DNA from: Verrucomicrobiota bacterium
GTDB taxonomy: Bacteria > Verrucomicrobiota > Verrucomicrobiia > Opitutales > Opitutaceae
Assembly: GCA_023399155.1 (NCBI GenBank)
Contig: JAEWQP010000022.1
Location: forward strand, 310,001 to 374,000
Direction of reading: 5' to 3'
DNA: 64,000 nucleotides
Positions 25,696 to 35,535 of this stretch are shown here, one piece after another. Numbering within the stretch: position 1 is the stretch's first letter; the number at the start of each line of letters is the position of its first letter. The translations under genes were made by a program, and so were the position numbers. The notes beneath the pieces were generated by a model that was not told the origin of the DNA, searched no databases, and saw nothing but the letters and a program-made list of their open reading frames with translations.

Positions 25696-25860
25696 GGGAA
25701 AGGCGCAAACACTGGGCCCGCCGGGGCGGGGCAGGCCAGCGCGAAAATCCGTGCGGCTTCGGGCTTCGGAGCAGGGCGCTGCGGCGGGTGGCGCGCGTGC
25801 GCGCCGGACGTCCGGATTGCCACGGAGCCGCCACGCGGCCGCATCTCTCCGGGAAGGGTC

Positions 25861-26823
25861 CTACACCACGAGCGTCTCGCCGACCCGCATCGTCCGGAAG
25901 CTCGTGGCAGGCAGGTGGCGTCGGGCGAGTTCGTGCCGCAGCGCGATCGGCGGCTCGGCCATCGGCTCGTCCGTCAACTGGAACGTGCCCCAGTGCATGC
26001 CGATCGAGCGCTCGGATTTCACATCGACGTGCACGCGCACGGCTTCCGCCGGGTTCATGTGCATGGGCGCCATGAACCAGCGCGGCTGGTAGGCGCCGAT
26101 CGGGATCAGGCTCAGGCGCATCGGGCCGAGGTGGTTGCCGATGTCGGTGAAAAACGGCGCGTAGCCCGAATCGCCGGCGAAGTAGATCGTGCCGGCCGGC
26201 GTGCGGAGCACGTAGCCACACCAGAGTGTGAGATTGCGATCGAAGGGGGTGCGCGCCGCGAAATGCTGGGCCGGCACACTCACGACCGACACCGGCCCGA
26301 ACTCGACTTCCTGCCACCAATCGACTTCCACGGCGCTGTCGATGCCTCGCTGCTTGAACCACGCGGCATTGCCGATCGGCACGAGCCAGGCCGGATCGCG
26401 GCCAAGCCGGCGCGCGGTTTTCTCCTCGAGGTGATCATAGTGGTTGTGGCTGAGCAGCACGCCGTGGATGGGCGGCAACTGCTCGAGACGCAACGGCAGG
26501 GGCACGCGCCGCCGCAGGCTCCACAGGGGGAACGGCGAGCAGTACCGGCCGAAGACCGGGTCGGTGAGAAAGTTCATCCCTCCCACCTGGATAAGAAACG
26601 TCGAGTGGCCGATCCAGGTCAGCTGGATGCGCGAGCGGTCGGGACGGTCGAGGCGGTCGCGGTCGACCGGCCGCCATTCCGGGCGAAACTCCGGCAGGAT
26701 CGCGCGGTCCACGATCGGGCGCTCGCGGGGACCGAGGCCGAGTTTCCAGCGAAGCAGGTCCCCGTACCCGTGGTTGGGGTGGGGATGCAGGTTCCGGAAA
26801 CGTCCGTCCTCGAGACGCAACAT
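25861..26823 (-). CDS. MBL-fold metallo-hydrolase (NAPE-PLD/UlaG-like)
   Basis: The protein has 320 residues. The metal-binding HxHxDH motif is at His126, His128, Asp130 and His131 (SHNHYDHL). Later metal ligands lie in DSGYAPFF and MHWGTFQLTDEP. The segment DPVFGRYCSPFPLW is characteristic of the branch that includes N-acyl-phosphatidylethanolamine phospholipase D. No signal peptide is visible, so it is cytoplasmic. The reaction is probably hydrolysis of a phosphodiester or lactone, but the substrate is unknown. The 165 bases between it and the oxidoreductase gene hold nothing recognised. Confidence 0.88.
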   Translation of the reverse strand: MLRLEDGRFRNLHPHPNHGYGDLLRWKLGLGPRERPIVDRAILPEFRPEWRPVDRDRLDRPDRSRIQLTWIGHSTFLIQVGGMNFLTDPVFGRYCSPFPLWSLRRRVPLPLRLEQLPPIHGVLLSHNHYDHLEEKTARRLGRDPAWLVPIGNAAWFKQRGIDSAVEVDWWQEVEFGPVSVVSVPAQHFAARTPFDRNLTLWCGYVLRTPAGTIYFAGDSGYAPFFTDIGNHLGPMRLSLIPIGAYQPRWFMAPMHMNPAEAVRVHVDVKSERSIGMHWGTFQLTDEPMAEPPIALRHELARRHLPATSFRTMRVGETLVV

Positions 26824-26984
26824 GTGTGGACTCGTCGATAGCAGGTCTGGCGACTGAAGCCAGTCCCGGAACGCGCGACCTTCACGGCGGTCTGCATCAG
26901 ACCTGCGTTCCAGAGCACGCTTGCCGCGCCGGGTGCGGCGGGCTCACGCTTCCCCGACCGTCACTTTCCAGCAAACCAGCCTCC

Positions 26985-28121
26985 ATGCGCGCCACCCTCC
27001 TGAGCCTGCTTGCCGCGACCGCGGTGTTGTCGCTGCCGGCCCAGCCGGCGGAAACCGAGCCGCAGGAGGACCCCGCGGCCCAGGCGCCGGCACCGGCCGC
27101 GCCTTCCGAGCCGGGCCCCGTCGTGGTCCCGGATCCTGTCGTGTCGGGTTCCGCAGTGCCGGCTGATCCGGCGCCTGTGCTTCCGAAGGCGGGCGATCCC
27201 AACGAGCTGACTCCGGCCGAGTCGATGGCCTGGCGCGATCTTCGCGAGGTCGTGCTGCGTGAGCGCGCCATCTGGGACCGCCTCCGCGAGCATCCGTATG
27301 ATGAATACGAGAAGCAGCGCGCCAACGCCGATTTCCGGCACGTGATGACCGCGTATGAGAACGTCATCCGCGGGGCGCCCAAGTTCGCCGAGGCCTATGC
27401 GGCCTATGGTCTGCTCCTCAGCCGCACGGGCAACCGCGAGGAGGCGGTGCGCGTTTTCCTCAAAGCCAACCAGCTCGATCCGAACCTGCCGATGGTCAAG
27501 AACCAGATTGGCAACTATCTCCTCGAGGACGGCCGCTACAACGAGGCGCTCGGCTACTATCTGGCGGCGATCAAACTCAAACCCGACGAACCGCTCTACC
27601 ATTATCAGCTCGGCACGCTGATGCATGAGTACCGGCGGTTTTTCATCGACGACGGCACCTACGAGGCCGGCAAGGTCGATGCGTTGAGGCACGAGGCGTT
27701 TCGCGAGGCCGCGAGGCTCGCGCCCGACAACTGGCCGTTCATCTACCGCTACGCGGAGAGCTTCTATGATCTGGAGATCCCGGACTGGCCCGGCGCCTTG
27801 GAGGAGTGGACGCGGCTCCTCGCGAAGGCGAAACCGGGCGTGGAGAAGCAAACGATTCACCTCCATCAGGCCAACGTCCTGGCGCGCCTGGGGCGGAGCG
27901 ACGAGGCCCGCGCGATCGTGGACTCGATCGTCGAACCGGCCCTGGAACCGGCCAAGGCCGAGGTGATGGCGCTGATCGATCCTCCGCCCGCCGGCGATGC
28001 GGCTCCACCTGCGGAGGAAGCGGCGCCTGCCGAAGCCTCAGCCGCTTCCGGGAACGAGGTACACGACGTCGCGACGGAGACGCCAGCGCCCGCTGCTGCG
28101 CTGCCGGAGTCCGGACCCTAA
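26985..28121 (+). CDS. Exported TPR protein with Pro/Ala-rich ends
   Basis: The product has 378 residues from the ATG at 26985. The N-terminus is a signal peptide (about 1-19), followed by a Pro/Ala/Glu-rich stretch to about residue 65. TPR helices run from about 100 to 310 (KFAEAYAAYGLLLSRTGN, ALGYYLAAIKLKPDEPLYHY). The C-terminal 50 residues are again Pro/Ala-rich. This points to a periplasmic scaffold. Specific partners are not suggested by the neighbours. Confidence 0.8.
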   Translation: MRATLLSLLAATAVLSLPAQPAETEPQEDPAAQAPAPAAPSEPGPVVVPDPVVSGSAVPADPAPVLPKAGDPNELTPAESMAWRDLREVVLRERAIWDRLREHPYDEYEKQRANADFRHVMTAYENVIRGAPKFAEAYAAYGLLLSRTGNREEAVRVFLKANQLDPNLPMVKNQIGNYLLEDGRYNEALGYYLAAIKLKPDEPLYHYQLGTLMHEYRRFFIDDGTYEAGKVDALRHEAFREAARLAPDNWPFIYRYAESFYDLEIPDWPGALEEWTRLLAKAKPGVEKQTIHLHQANVLARLGRSDEARAIVDSIVEPALEPAKAEVMALIDPPPAGDAAPPAEEAAPAEASAASGNEVHDVATETPAPAAALPESGP

Positions 28122-28285
28122 GAAGAGCGGCTGGATAGCGAGATCGCGGAGGATCGGTGTGTCGGCATTGCTCCGGGCCCGGCGAAGCCCGCCGCGGGTG
28201 CGGCCGGGCCGGGTTGTCGGCTGTGCGAGAGCGGAGCGCGCGTCCCCGGGGCGCGCTCCACCATCGCGTGCCGCGAGAGCCGGTC

Positions 28286-29134
28286 TCAGGCTGCGCCCTT
28301 GGCTGGTGCGTCGCCAGGAACAGGATACAGGTGCACGTCGCGCTGGGGGAACGGAATGGTGACGCCCTCGGCATCAAAACGCTGCTTCACCCGCATCTGC
28401 ATGTCGAAGAAGACGTTCCAGTAGTCGCTGGTCTTCACCCAGGGACGCACCGCGAAGTTGACGCTGCTGTCGGCAAGCGCGAGGACCCCGATGGTCGGGG
28501 CCGGATTCTTGAGGCACCGCTCATCATTCGCGACGATCTCCTCGAGGATGCGCTTCACCTTCGGTAGATCGTCGCCGTAGCTCACGCCGAAGACGAGGTC
28601 GAGGCGGCGCGTGTCATTGGCGGAGAAGTTCGTGATCGTGCCGCCCATGACGGCGGAGTTCGGGACGATGATCCTCTTGTTGTCGGGTGTCGCGAGCACG
28701 GTGGTGAGGATCGTGATCTCCTTGACCACGCCGGCGGTGCCGCCGCCCTCGATGTAGTCGCCGAGCTTGAAGGGGCGGAAGATGATGATCAGCACGCCGG
28801 CGGCGAAGTTGGAGAGCGAGCCCTGCACGGCCAGACCGACGGCGAGACCGGCCGCGCCGATGAGGGCCACGAACGACGTGGTCTCAAAGCCGAGTTTGTT
28901 GAGCGAGGCCAGCGCCACCATCGCGAGCAGCCCGAAGTAGGCCATGCTGCTGGCAAACGTCGTGAGCACCGGGTCGACCTTGTGCCGCTCCATCAGCCGG
29001 CGGATTGTCCTCGAGATGAGTCCCGACACCCAGCGCCCGATGAGGAAGATTGCGAGGGCGAAAGCGATTCGGACGCCGTAGTCGGTCACGAATTCGAGTC
29101 CTCGTGTTGTCCAGTAGTTCCAGTCGATGTTCAT
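28286..29134 (-). CDS. Small-conductance mechanosensitive channel (MscS family)
   Basis: The protein has 282 residues, close to E. coli MscS. There are three membrane helices. The third contains the glycine/alanine-rich pore segment AAGLAVGLAVQGSLSNFAAG. It is followed by the beta domain (FKLGDYIEGGGTAGVVKEI) and the alpha-beta vestibule. MscS channels open under membrane tension and release solutes after osmotic down-shock. The gene is monocistronic. Confidence 0.93.
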   Translation of the reverse strand: MNIDWNYWTTRGLEFVTDYGVRIAFALAIFLIGRWVSGLISRTIRRLMERHKVDPVLTTFASSMAYFGLLAMVALASLNKLGFETTSFVALIGAAGLAVGLAVQGSLSNFAAGVLIIIFRPFKLGDYIEGGGTAGVVKEITILTTVLATPDNKRIIVPNSAVMGGTITNFSANDTRRLDLVFGVSYGDDLPKVKRILEEIVANDERCLKNPAPTIGVLALADSSVNFAVRPWVKTSDYWNVFFDMQMRVKQRFDAEGVTIPFPQRDVHLYPVPGDAPAKGAA

Positions 29135-29224
29135 GGGAGATTTCTGATTGGTGGTGGAAAGGTCATGTTGGAGCGGTGCGGGCGCGATCCGCGCCTCCCG
29201 CAGGCGTCCCGGCGCGGGTTCGCT

Positions 29225-29839
29225 TCAGCGGCTGATCTCGTACACCGCGTATCCAGCGAACAAATTCGGAAGCACCGGGCAGGGCCGCTTCCAGTCACCG
29301 CGCAGCAGCGCCTTGCGCCGGATCACCAGGCCCGCCGCGCCGCAGTAGGTCTCGAAGTCGGCGACGGAGAGCGGATTGCCCGGCCGCGCCTCGGCCCACG
29401 TCGCTGTGTAGACTTCGTTGCGGGGTTTGCGTCCGAGGAAGAACGCGGCGATGCGGTTGCGCCAGTAGGCGTGGTTGACAAAGCCGACCGTGACGATCCG
29501 GCCCACGCGCAAGGCCTCGCGGATGACCACGTCCGGATGCGCCAGCTCCTCGAGCGTGCGGGAGAAGATCACCCGGTCGAAATGGGCGTCGGGAAATTCG
29601 CGCAGGAACGCCTCGAGGTCGCCCTGGTAGGCGGTGAGGCCGCGCTTGACGCACGCCGAGACCTTCTCGAGGTCGAAGTCGACGCCGATGGCGTGGATCC
29701 GCTTCGTCTGCACGAGGTACTCGAGCAGCACGCCGCGCCCGCAGCCGAGGTCGAGCACGCGGCTGCCGGGCTCCACCCATTCGCCGATCACCCGCACCTC
29801 GACCGTGCGCTTGTCCGCCAGTTTTCCCACTGCTGCCAT
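29225..29839 (-). CDS. metW: MetW-type methyltransferase-fold protein
   Basis: This 204-residue SAM-methyltransferase-fold protein has the motif DLGCGRG at residues 30-36. SRTLEELAHPDVVIREALRVG and FVNHAYWRNRIAAFFLGR are characteristic of MetW. MetW pairs with MetX in many bacteria and is needed for full homoserine acyltransferase activity or specificity. The gene lies downstream of metX on the same strand, 151 bases away. Confidence 0.92.
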   Translation of the reverse strand: MAAVGKLADKRTVEVRVIGEWVEPGSRVLDLGCGRGVLLEYLVQTKRIHAIGVDFDLEKVSACVKRGLTAYQGDLEAFLREFPDAHFDRVIFSRTLEELAHPDVVIREALRVGRIVTVGFVNHAYWRNRIAAFFLGRKPRNEVYTATWAEARPGNPLSVADFETYCGAAGLVIRRKALLRGDWKRPCPVLPNLFAGYAVYEISR

Positions 29840-29990
29840 GTCGTGCCCCGCACGCTGTCAGGCGGAAAACGCCCGGGCGAGAAAATCGTGCAGGGATCCG
29901 GCAGCCGTGGTGCCGCGGGAAGCGTGGCCAGGACCGCGTACTCCGGACTGCTCGGGCATGGGCGCGCTCGTCCTGCCAACGCCGCTGGCC

Positions 29991-31187
29991 TCAGGCTGCG
30001 AGGAAGGAGCGGACGAGGTCGTAGAGTGCGGGCGACTCCAGCAGGAAGGAGTCGTGTCCCAGGTCCGTCTTCAGCTCGGCGTAGCTGGCGGATTTCCCAC
30101 TGCGCAGCAGCGCCAAGACGAAGGCACGGTTCTGATCCGAGGGAAAGAGCCAGTCCGAGGTGAACGCGACGCACAGCGTGCGTGCCTTCACGGGCTCAAA
30201 GGCCTTTTCCAGCGAGCCGTAGGTGCCCGCGAGATCGAAGTGGTCGAGCGCCCGCGTGATGTACAGGTAGGTGTTCGCGTCGAAGCGGTTGATGAAGCTC
30301 TTGCCCTGATGCTGCAGGTAGCTCTCCACCTCGAACTGGGCGGGTGCACCGGTCTCCGCGCCATCGCGTTTGCGGCGGCCGAACTTCCGATCCATCGACT
30401 GGTCCGAGACGTACGTGATGTGGGCCATCATACGCGCGATAGCGAGGCCGACGCGAGGTCCGCCCCCGGGCTCATAGTCGCCGCTGTTCCAGCCCGGATC
30501 CTGCATGATGGCCTCGCGGCCGACGGCGTTGAACGCGATGGCCTGCGCGTTTTCCCGCGCGGTCGTGGCCATCGGGAGAAGGCGATCGATGAAGTCCGGG
30601 TACTCGATCCCGAACTGCAACACCCGCATCCCGCCCATCGAGCCGCCGATCGCAGCGTGCAGGCGTTTGACGCCAAGGTGATCGAGCAGCCGTTTGTCGG
30701 CCCGGACCATGTCGCGGATCGTGATCGGGGGAAACGTCACACCGTAGGCGCGTCCTGTCGCGGGATCGATGGACATCGGGCCGGTCGAGCCCTGGCAGCC
30801 GCCCAGGCAATTCGAGCAGATCACGAAGTAGCGCGTGGTATCGAGTGCCTTTCCCGGGCCGATGATGTTGTTCCACCAGCCGGTCTTGCGATCGCGCAAC
30901 GAATGGATGCCGGCGGCATGATGATCGCCGCTCAGCGCATGGCACACGAAGATGGCGTTGTCCTCGCGCTCGTTGAGCCGGCCGTAGGTCTCGTAGCGCA
31001 GCGTGAAACCCGGGATCGAGCGGCCGCAGTCAAAGTCGAAGGGCTCGGCGCTGACGAAGTCGCGCGGCTGCACGAGCCCGACCTCGCCGAACTCCGACAC
31101 CACAGAATCTTCATTGGACTCGTTCACGTGGACAGCATCTACAACGGCTTCACCAGCTCCGCAGCCATCGGGAAAAGGGCTGTCCAT
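29991..31187 (-). CDS. metX: Homoserine O-acetyl/succinyltransferase (MetX)
   Basis: The start at ATG 31187 gives 398 residues. A GTG at 31127 (378 residues) fits family length better and cannot be excluded. The alpha/beta-hydrolase triad is visible: nucleophile Ser in IGGSMGGMRV, Asp in FTSDWLFPS and His in LGHDSFLLE. The conserved HALSGDHHAAG and GPMSIDPATG segments are present. It acylates homoserine with an acyl-CoA, the first committed step of methionine synthesis. Together with metW it forms the usual pair. No SAM riboswitch was recognised upstream. Confidence 0.93.
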   Translation of the reverse strand: MDSPFPDGCGAGEAVVDAVHVNESNEDSVVSEFGEVGLVQPRDFVSAEPFDFDCGRSIPGFTLRYETYGRLNEREDNAIFVCHALSGDHHAAGIHSLRDRKTGWWNNIIGPGKALDTTRYFVICSNCLGGCQGSTGPMSIDPATGRAYGVTFPPITIRDMVRADKRLLDHLGVKRLHAAIGGSMGGMRVLQFGIEYPDFIDRLLPMATTARENAQAIAFNAVGREAIMQDPGWNSGDYEPGGGPRVGLAIARMMAHITYVSDQSMDRKFGRRKRDGAETGAPAQFEVESYLQHQGKSFINRFDANTYLYITRALDHFDLAGTYGSLEKAFEPVKARTLCVAFTSDWLFPSDQNRAFVLALLRSGKSASYAELKTDLGHDSFLLESPALYDLVRSFLAA

Positions 31188-31503
31188 CGAGTCAACGCGA
31201 CGTGGGCCCGCCCCGCGGCTGCCGGCTACCGGCAAAGCCCTAGCGCGCCGCGCGAGTGCCTGGGTGTCAACGTGCAAAGCCGCGCCGCAGCCCGGCCGGG
31301 AGACAAAGCGCGGCGGCCGGTTCTCTCGTCCTCAGGCCGGAACTCATCCTGCCTCCTGCCGCGGAGGAGACCGGGCGCGAACTGACAGCGAAGTGATGGA
31401 AACCGGAACGGATCCCGGAGCGGAAGGGCGCGCGGGGGTGGCTACACCTCAGGCTCGAAATCCGTGTTGTGTCGGCCCGCCACGGGTTGCTTGATGCCGG
31501 CCG
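31188..31503. other. 316-base divergent spacer between metX and queC
   Basis: It contains the promoters of two divergent genes. I looked for SAM-responsive and preQ1 riboswitch patterns and could not align any with confidence. No open frame has protein-like composition. Confidence 0.4.
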
Positions 31504-32226
31504 ATGGAGCTACCGGGAAAGGTCATCGTGTTGTGCAGTGGCGGCATGGATTCGGTGGCCGCGCTCTACGAGGCGCGGGCGCATGGGCACACCGTCGTCG
31601 CGGTGCTGAGCTTTCACTACGGCTCCAAGCACAACGATCGCGAGATCCCGTTCGCGGCCCATCATGCGCGCGCCCTCGGTCTCCGGCATGAGGTGGTGCG
31701 GCTTGATTTCATGGACCGGCTTTTCACCTCGTCGTTGCTGGGATCCGGCGCCGCGATTCCCGACGGCCACTACGAGGAGGCGACCATGAAGCAGACCGTC
31801 GTGCCCTTTCGCAACGGCGTGATGCTCTCGATCGCCGCGGGCGTGGCCGAGAGCCTCGGTGCCGACGGCGTGCTCATCGCGGCGCACTCGGGCGACCATG
31901 CCATCTATCCGGATTGTCGCGAACCCTTCATGCATGCGATGGCCGAGGCGATCCACCTCGGCACCTACGCAGGCATTCGACTTCTGCGGCCATTCATCGC
32001 CTTGAACAAGGGCCAGATCGCCGCGCGCGGGGCGGCGCTGGGCGTGGACTTTGTGCAGACGTGGTCGTGCTACAAGGGTGGTTCCATTCACTGCGGCAAC
32101 TGCGGCACGTGCGTCGAGCGCCGCGAGGCCTTCATGACTGCCGGCCTTTCCGACCCCACCATCTACGCGCAGACCGGTCCGCTGCCGCCGCGACCGGCGC
32201 CGTCAGGAGCGCGACGAGACGAGTGA
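31504..32226 (+). CDS. queC: 7-cyano-7-deazaguanine synthase
   Basis: The protein has 240 residues. The PP-loop ATP pyrophosphatase motif is LCSGGMDSVAALYEA at the N-terminus. The C-terminal zinc site is formed by CYKGGSIHCGNCGTCVERR. QueC turns 7-carboxy-7-deazaguanine, ATP and ammonia into preQ0 in the queuosine pathway. It is followed by queE after 22 bases, so both steps around CDG are in one operon. queD and queF are not in the window. Confidence 0.96.
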   Translation: MELPGKVIVLCSGGMDSVAALYEARAHGHTVVAVLSFHYGSKHNDREIPFAAHHARALGLRHEVVRLDFMDRLFTSSLLGSGAAIPDGHYEEATMKQTVVPFRNGVMLSIAAGVAESLGADGVLIAAHSGDHAIYPDCREPFMHAMAEAIHLGTYAGIRLLRPFIALNKGQIAARGAALGVDFVQTWSCYKGGSIHCGNCGTCVERREAFMTAGLSDPTIYAQTGPLPPRPAPSGARRDE

Positions 32227-32248
32227 ACGCCCGCGGTTCTCAAAACTG

Positions 32249-32947
32249 ATGCGCATCGCGGAGATCTTCCATTCCATCCAGGGTGAGGGCGCTCTGACCG
32301 GCGTGCCCTCGGTTTTCGTGCGCACCTCCGGGTGCAATCTCCGCTGCAGCTGGTGCGACACGCCCTACGCGTCGTGGCGGCCGGAGGGCGCGGATGCCCC
32401 GATGGAGGAAATTCGGGCGCGGGTCAGCGCACTGGGCGCCCGCCACGTGGTGCTGACGGGGGGCGAGCCGATGATTGCGCGGGGGATCCACGAACTCGCT
32501 TCGGCGCTGCGGTCGGACGGACGGCATATCACCATCGAAACGGCAGCCACCGTGCCTCCGGAGGGGATCGCCTGCGATCTCGCCTCGCTCAGCCCGAAGC
32601 TGGGCAACTCGGCTCCGGACCCGGTGGCTGATCCGGCATGGCACGAGCGCCATGAGCGCGCGCGCTGGCGGCCCGACGTCGTGCAGGCGTGGCTCGACCG
32701 CGGCCCGGGCGAGTATCAGCTGAAGTTCGTCGTCACCACGCCGGCCGACGTGAGCGAGATCGAGCGGATGCTCGCGGAGATCGGGCGCCCGGTGCCGCCC
32801 GACCGTGTGTTTCTCATGCCCGAGGGCACCTCGCTCGAGGCATTGCGCGAGAAGGCGGCCTGGCTGGTCGACGTGTGCCGGGTTCGTGGATACCGCTACG
32901 CGCACCGCCTGCACGTGGAGTTGTTCGGGAACAAGCGCGGCACCTAG
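32249..32947 (+). CDS. queE: 7-carboxy-7-deazaguanine synthase (radical SAM)
   Basis: The protein has 232 residues. The radical-SAM cysteines are Cys29, Cys33 and Cys36 (GCNLRCSWCD), the spacing C-x3-C-x2-C. The SAM-binding GGEP motif is in VVLTGGEPMI. The N-terminus IFHSIQGEG is typical of QueE, which rearranges 6-carboxy-tetrahydropterin to CDG. The product feeds QueC, encoded directly upstream. Confidence 0.95.
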   Translation: MRIAEIFHSIQGEGALTGVPSVFVRTSGCNLRCSWCDTPYASWRPEGADAPMEEIRARVSALGARHVVLTGGEPMIARGIHELASALRSDGRHITIETAATVPPEGIACDLASLSPKLGNSAPDPVADPAWHERHERARWRPDVVQAWLDRGPGEYQLKFVVTTPADVSEIERMLAEIGRPVPPDRVFLMPEGTSLEALREKAAWLVDVCRVRGYRYAHRLHVELFGNKRGT

Positions 32948-32969
32948 GCGCCGTCCCCCGCAATGAAAA

Positions 32970-32995
32970 CCGCCGGACACCAGGGCGTCCGGCGG
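32970..32995. terminator. Hairpin between queE and the ribonucleotide reductase gene
   Basis: The arms CCGCCGGAC and GTCCGGCGG (9 bp, perfect) surround an 8-base loop and are flanked by GAAAA on the left and GAAAG on the right. It lies between convergent genes. Only a short T-run would follow on the minus strand, so it may stop transcripts from both sides or need Rho. Confidence 0.65.
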
Positions 32996-33036
32996 TGAAA
33001 GGGTCCGCGTGCGCGCGGCACGCGACGCTCGCGCGA

Positions 33037-35535
33037 TCAGCTCGCTGCGGGCAGGACCGTGAGTTCGCAGGCGCCACCGGCGCAGGCGAGTTCCTGGCGC
33101 AGCGCCGTGACGTCGGTCGTCTCGCGCATCTGCGAATAATCGAGCGGCGTGTGGACGAGCGCGTTCCATTTGCGGACATCCTCGTCGGTCGCCACCTCCT
33201 CGCGCGGGGCCTGAAGGTAGGTCTTGTCGCCGGCGTCCGTGAGCAGCGAGATGCCCGTGAAGTAGTCGCGGTTTTCCCAGATGAACTCCGCGACCTCGTC
33301 CCACTCGTGGTCGGCCACGCTGACCGTGTTCGAGACGTTGTGGTGCAGGCCGGGCGAGTAGGTCTCGTCGGCCCGGCCGGCCTCCACCCAGTGCTTCTGC
33401 ACGAGCTTCACGTACTGGAGGAAGCGCGAGGCGGACAGGTCGTGGCGCGTGATGGCGTGCTCGGGCGCCTCGACCGGGAATGTGATGACGTCGTCGGTCG
33501 CCTGATTGTAGGCGCTCTTCTCCGTCATGTGCGCGTTCTGGTGCTTGAAAAAGCGATACACCGGGTCGATGCGGTTGACCTGCACGCGGCGGAAGTAGCG
33601 GCGGGCATGGTGCGCATGGATGCCGGAGCCGGTGCCGAGCAGGAGCGACGCGGTGCCCTCGGGCTTGACGCAGGTCGTGCGCGCGGCGCGACGGATGCCG
33701 AGGAGATCGGCGTAGAGCGCGTTGGCTCCGCGCACCATGGCGGCGCCGTCCTCGAGCGTCTTCGGGTCGAGGAGCATCTCGGGGTTGTCGAGGATGCCGC
33801 AGATCGAGACGCCGAGGAGCGCCTCGCGCTGGTTGACCCAGCGGGTGACCGGCCCGAGGTAGGGGATGTCGGTATAGGCGGCCTGGAGCGTGCCGAGGAG
33901 CGCGGCGTACTTGCAGAGGTGAAGGAACTCCTCGCGAGTCTTCGGTGCCGCGCCGTTGATCGTGGAGAGATTGCACATCTGCCAGCCCGAGAGCGATTCG
34001 CCGGCGATGAGCGGTTCGCGGTAACCGAGGCTGCGGAGCTTGGGGATGTCCTCGTCCGTAACGACCAGGCGTGGGTGCAGCCCGATCTCGACGCAGGGAT
34101 TGGCACCATACTCCTTGTCGGCGGAGAAATAGAAGCCGGGCTCGCCGAATTCCTTCTGCCGCTCAAACAGGTGCTGGAAGACCTCCTTCGTCGCCGTCTT
34201 GCGATCGAGCAGGGCGGAGTTGTTGGAGAAGGCGCGCTGCGGGTTGGTCTCAAACCAGTTGCCCGTCTTCGCATTGGCCATCTCCGCGTCCTCGGGCGAG
34301 AACAGGCAGATCGTCGCCGACCGGCGCACGCCGCCGGACAGGACGGCTTGTGCGAGGTGCATGACGATATCGTAGACCTCGATCGGACGCAGCTGGCGGC
34401 CGGAGGCGCCGCGCAGGATCTTGGAGACGTTTTCGATGCCGCGCTTGAGCGGCAGGTGTCCGGGAGCGCGACCGCCGGCCGTGCGCAAGGGAGCGCCGCG
34501 CGGGCGGACCTGCGAAAAGTTGAACTCGGCGACGCTGTTCTCGTAGAACGAATCGAAGAGCGCGCCGATCGCGTCGGACCAGCCTTCGATGGTGTCGCCC
34601 ACCGTCACGTGCTTGACCGGGAGTTCCATCTCCTCGCCGCGAATCGGGAAGGGCGGGAGTTTCTCCACGTGGTGTTTCTGCACGGAGAAACCGACGCCGG
34701 TGCCGCAGAGCAGGAGGTAGAACGCCTCCTTGAAGAACGCCGGGCGGTCGGCGAAGCTGTAGGAGCAATTGTAGAGACGCGCGTGGGCGGCCTCGATCGC
34801 GGGACCCCCGAACTGCACCGAGCGCATCGAGGGAAGGATCTTCCGTTGCTTGACCAGCTCGAACGCGGTCCAGATCTCCTGCGTCAGCGGCGAGAACGGG
34901 CCGAAGTCCTGCGCAAACGTCGCACCCACCTCGCCGCTCTTCTGCAGTGCCTCGAGCGTTTCGCGGCGGGGCGTGGCCGTGGCACGCGGGGCGAACATGC
35001 GCAAGTGCATGTTGCGCACGCGCTCGGCCGCCTCCGGCCAGATCTCGCGGCGACCGAGGTCGGCGCGATAGCGGGCGTAGCGCGAGATCGCGATGAAGTC
35101 CTGGAGCCCGTTCTCCTCGTGCTTGCGCGGGCGGGCCTCGTTCTTCAGGGCGCGGTAGACGACGTAGGATTTCGCGACCTCCCAGTCGCCGAGCATCGCG
35201 ATGCAGGTCTCGACCAGGTCCTGCACGTCGTCGATCGACACCGGCTTGTCGCCGGAAAAGCGATGGAGCGCCGCGCGCTCGACCATGCCGGTGATCTGCT
35301 GCGCGCGCTCGAAAGTCTCCTCATCCACACCGTAGAGCCCTTCCGAGTCGTCGCGATGCGGATTGTCTGAAGTGCCATGCCCAACATGGTAGTAGGCCAG
35401 GGCGATGGCCCGCGTGATGCGATGGGAATCCCATGAAGCGACCGTGCCGTCCCGCTTGAGCACCTGGCGACCGAGGAGGGGGGACACCGGCTGGGCGGCC
35501 GGGTCGTTCATGATCGACATCTTGAGCTGCTTCAT
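33037..35535 (-). CDS. nrdJ: Adenosylcobalamin-dependent (class II) ribonucleotide reductase
   Basis: The protein has 832 residues. An N-terminal ATP-cone (about 23-115: VLKRDGTVASWDSHRITRAI) would sense ATP/dATP. The catalytic barrel shows LYNCSYSF (first redox Cys), NPCVEIGL (thiyl-radical Cys with the catalytic Glu) and WQMCNLSTIN (second redox Cys). The C-terminus ends with CAGGAC, a swinging cysteine pair with the C-x4-C spacing of monomeric B12-dependent enzymes. No nrdB radical-subunit gene is near, which supports class II. It makes deoxyribonucleotides for DNA synthesis without oxygen. About 37 residues between NPCVEI and WQMCNL form a larger loop than in the Lactobacillus enzyme. No B12 riboswitch was recognised upstream. 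Confidence 0.87.
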   Translation of the reverse strand: MKQLKMSIMNDPAAQPVSPLLGRQVLKRDGTVASWDSHRITRAIALAYYHVGHGTSDNPHRDDSEGLYGVDEETFERAQQITGMVERAALHRFSGDKPVSIDDVQDLVETCIAMLGDWEVAKSYVVYRALKNEARPRKHEENGLQDFIAISRYARYRADLGRREIWPEAAERVRNMHLRMFAPRATATPRRETLEALQKSGEVGATFAQDFGPFSPLTQEIWTAFELVKQRKILPSMRSVQFGGPAIEAAHARLYNCSYSFADRPAFFKEAFYLLLCGTGVGFSVQKHHVEKLPPFPIRGEEMELPVKHVTVGDTIEGWSDAIGALFDSFYENSVAEFNFSQVRPRGAPLRTAGGRAPGHLPLKRGIENVSKILRGASGRQLRPIEVYDIVMHLAQAVLSGGVRRSATICLFSPEDAEMANAKTGNWFETNPQRAFSNNSALLDRKTATKEVFQHLFERQKEFGEPGFYFSADKEYGANPCVEIGLHPRLVVTDEDIPKLRSLGYREPLIAGESLSGWQMCNLSTINGAAPKTREEFLHLCKYAALLGTLQAAYTDIPYLGPVTRWVNQREALLGVSICGILDNPEMLLDPKTLEDGAAMVRGANALYADLLGIRRAARTTCVKPEGTASLLLGTGSGIHAHHARRYFRRVQVNRIDPVYRFFKHQNAHMTEKSAYNQATDDVITFPVEAPEHAITRHDLSASRFLQYVKLVQKHWVEAGRADETYSPGLHHNVSNTVSVADHEWDEVAEFIWENRDYFTGISLLTDAGDKTYLQAPREEVATDEDVRKWNALVHTPLDYSQMRETTDVTALRQELACAGGACELTVLPAAS

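Noticed and set aside
31188..31503. SAM or preQ1 riboswitch between metX and queC
   Set aside because: No pattern could be aligned with confidence.
32689..35370. 893-residue plus-strand open frame opposite nrdJ
   Set aside because: The minus strand encodes an intact ribonucleotide reductase. This frame has no recognisable fold.
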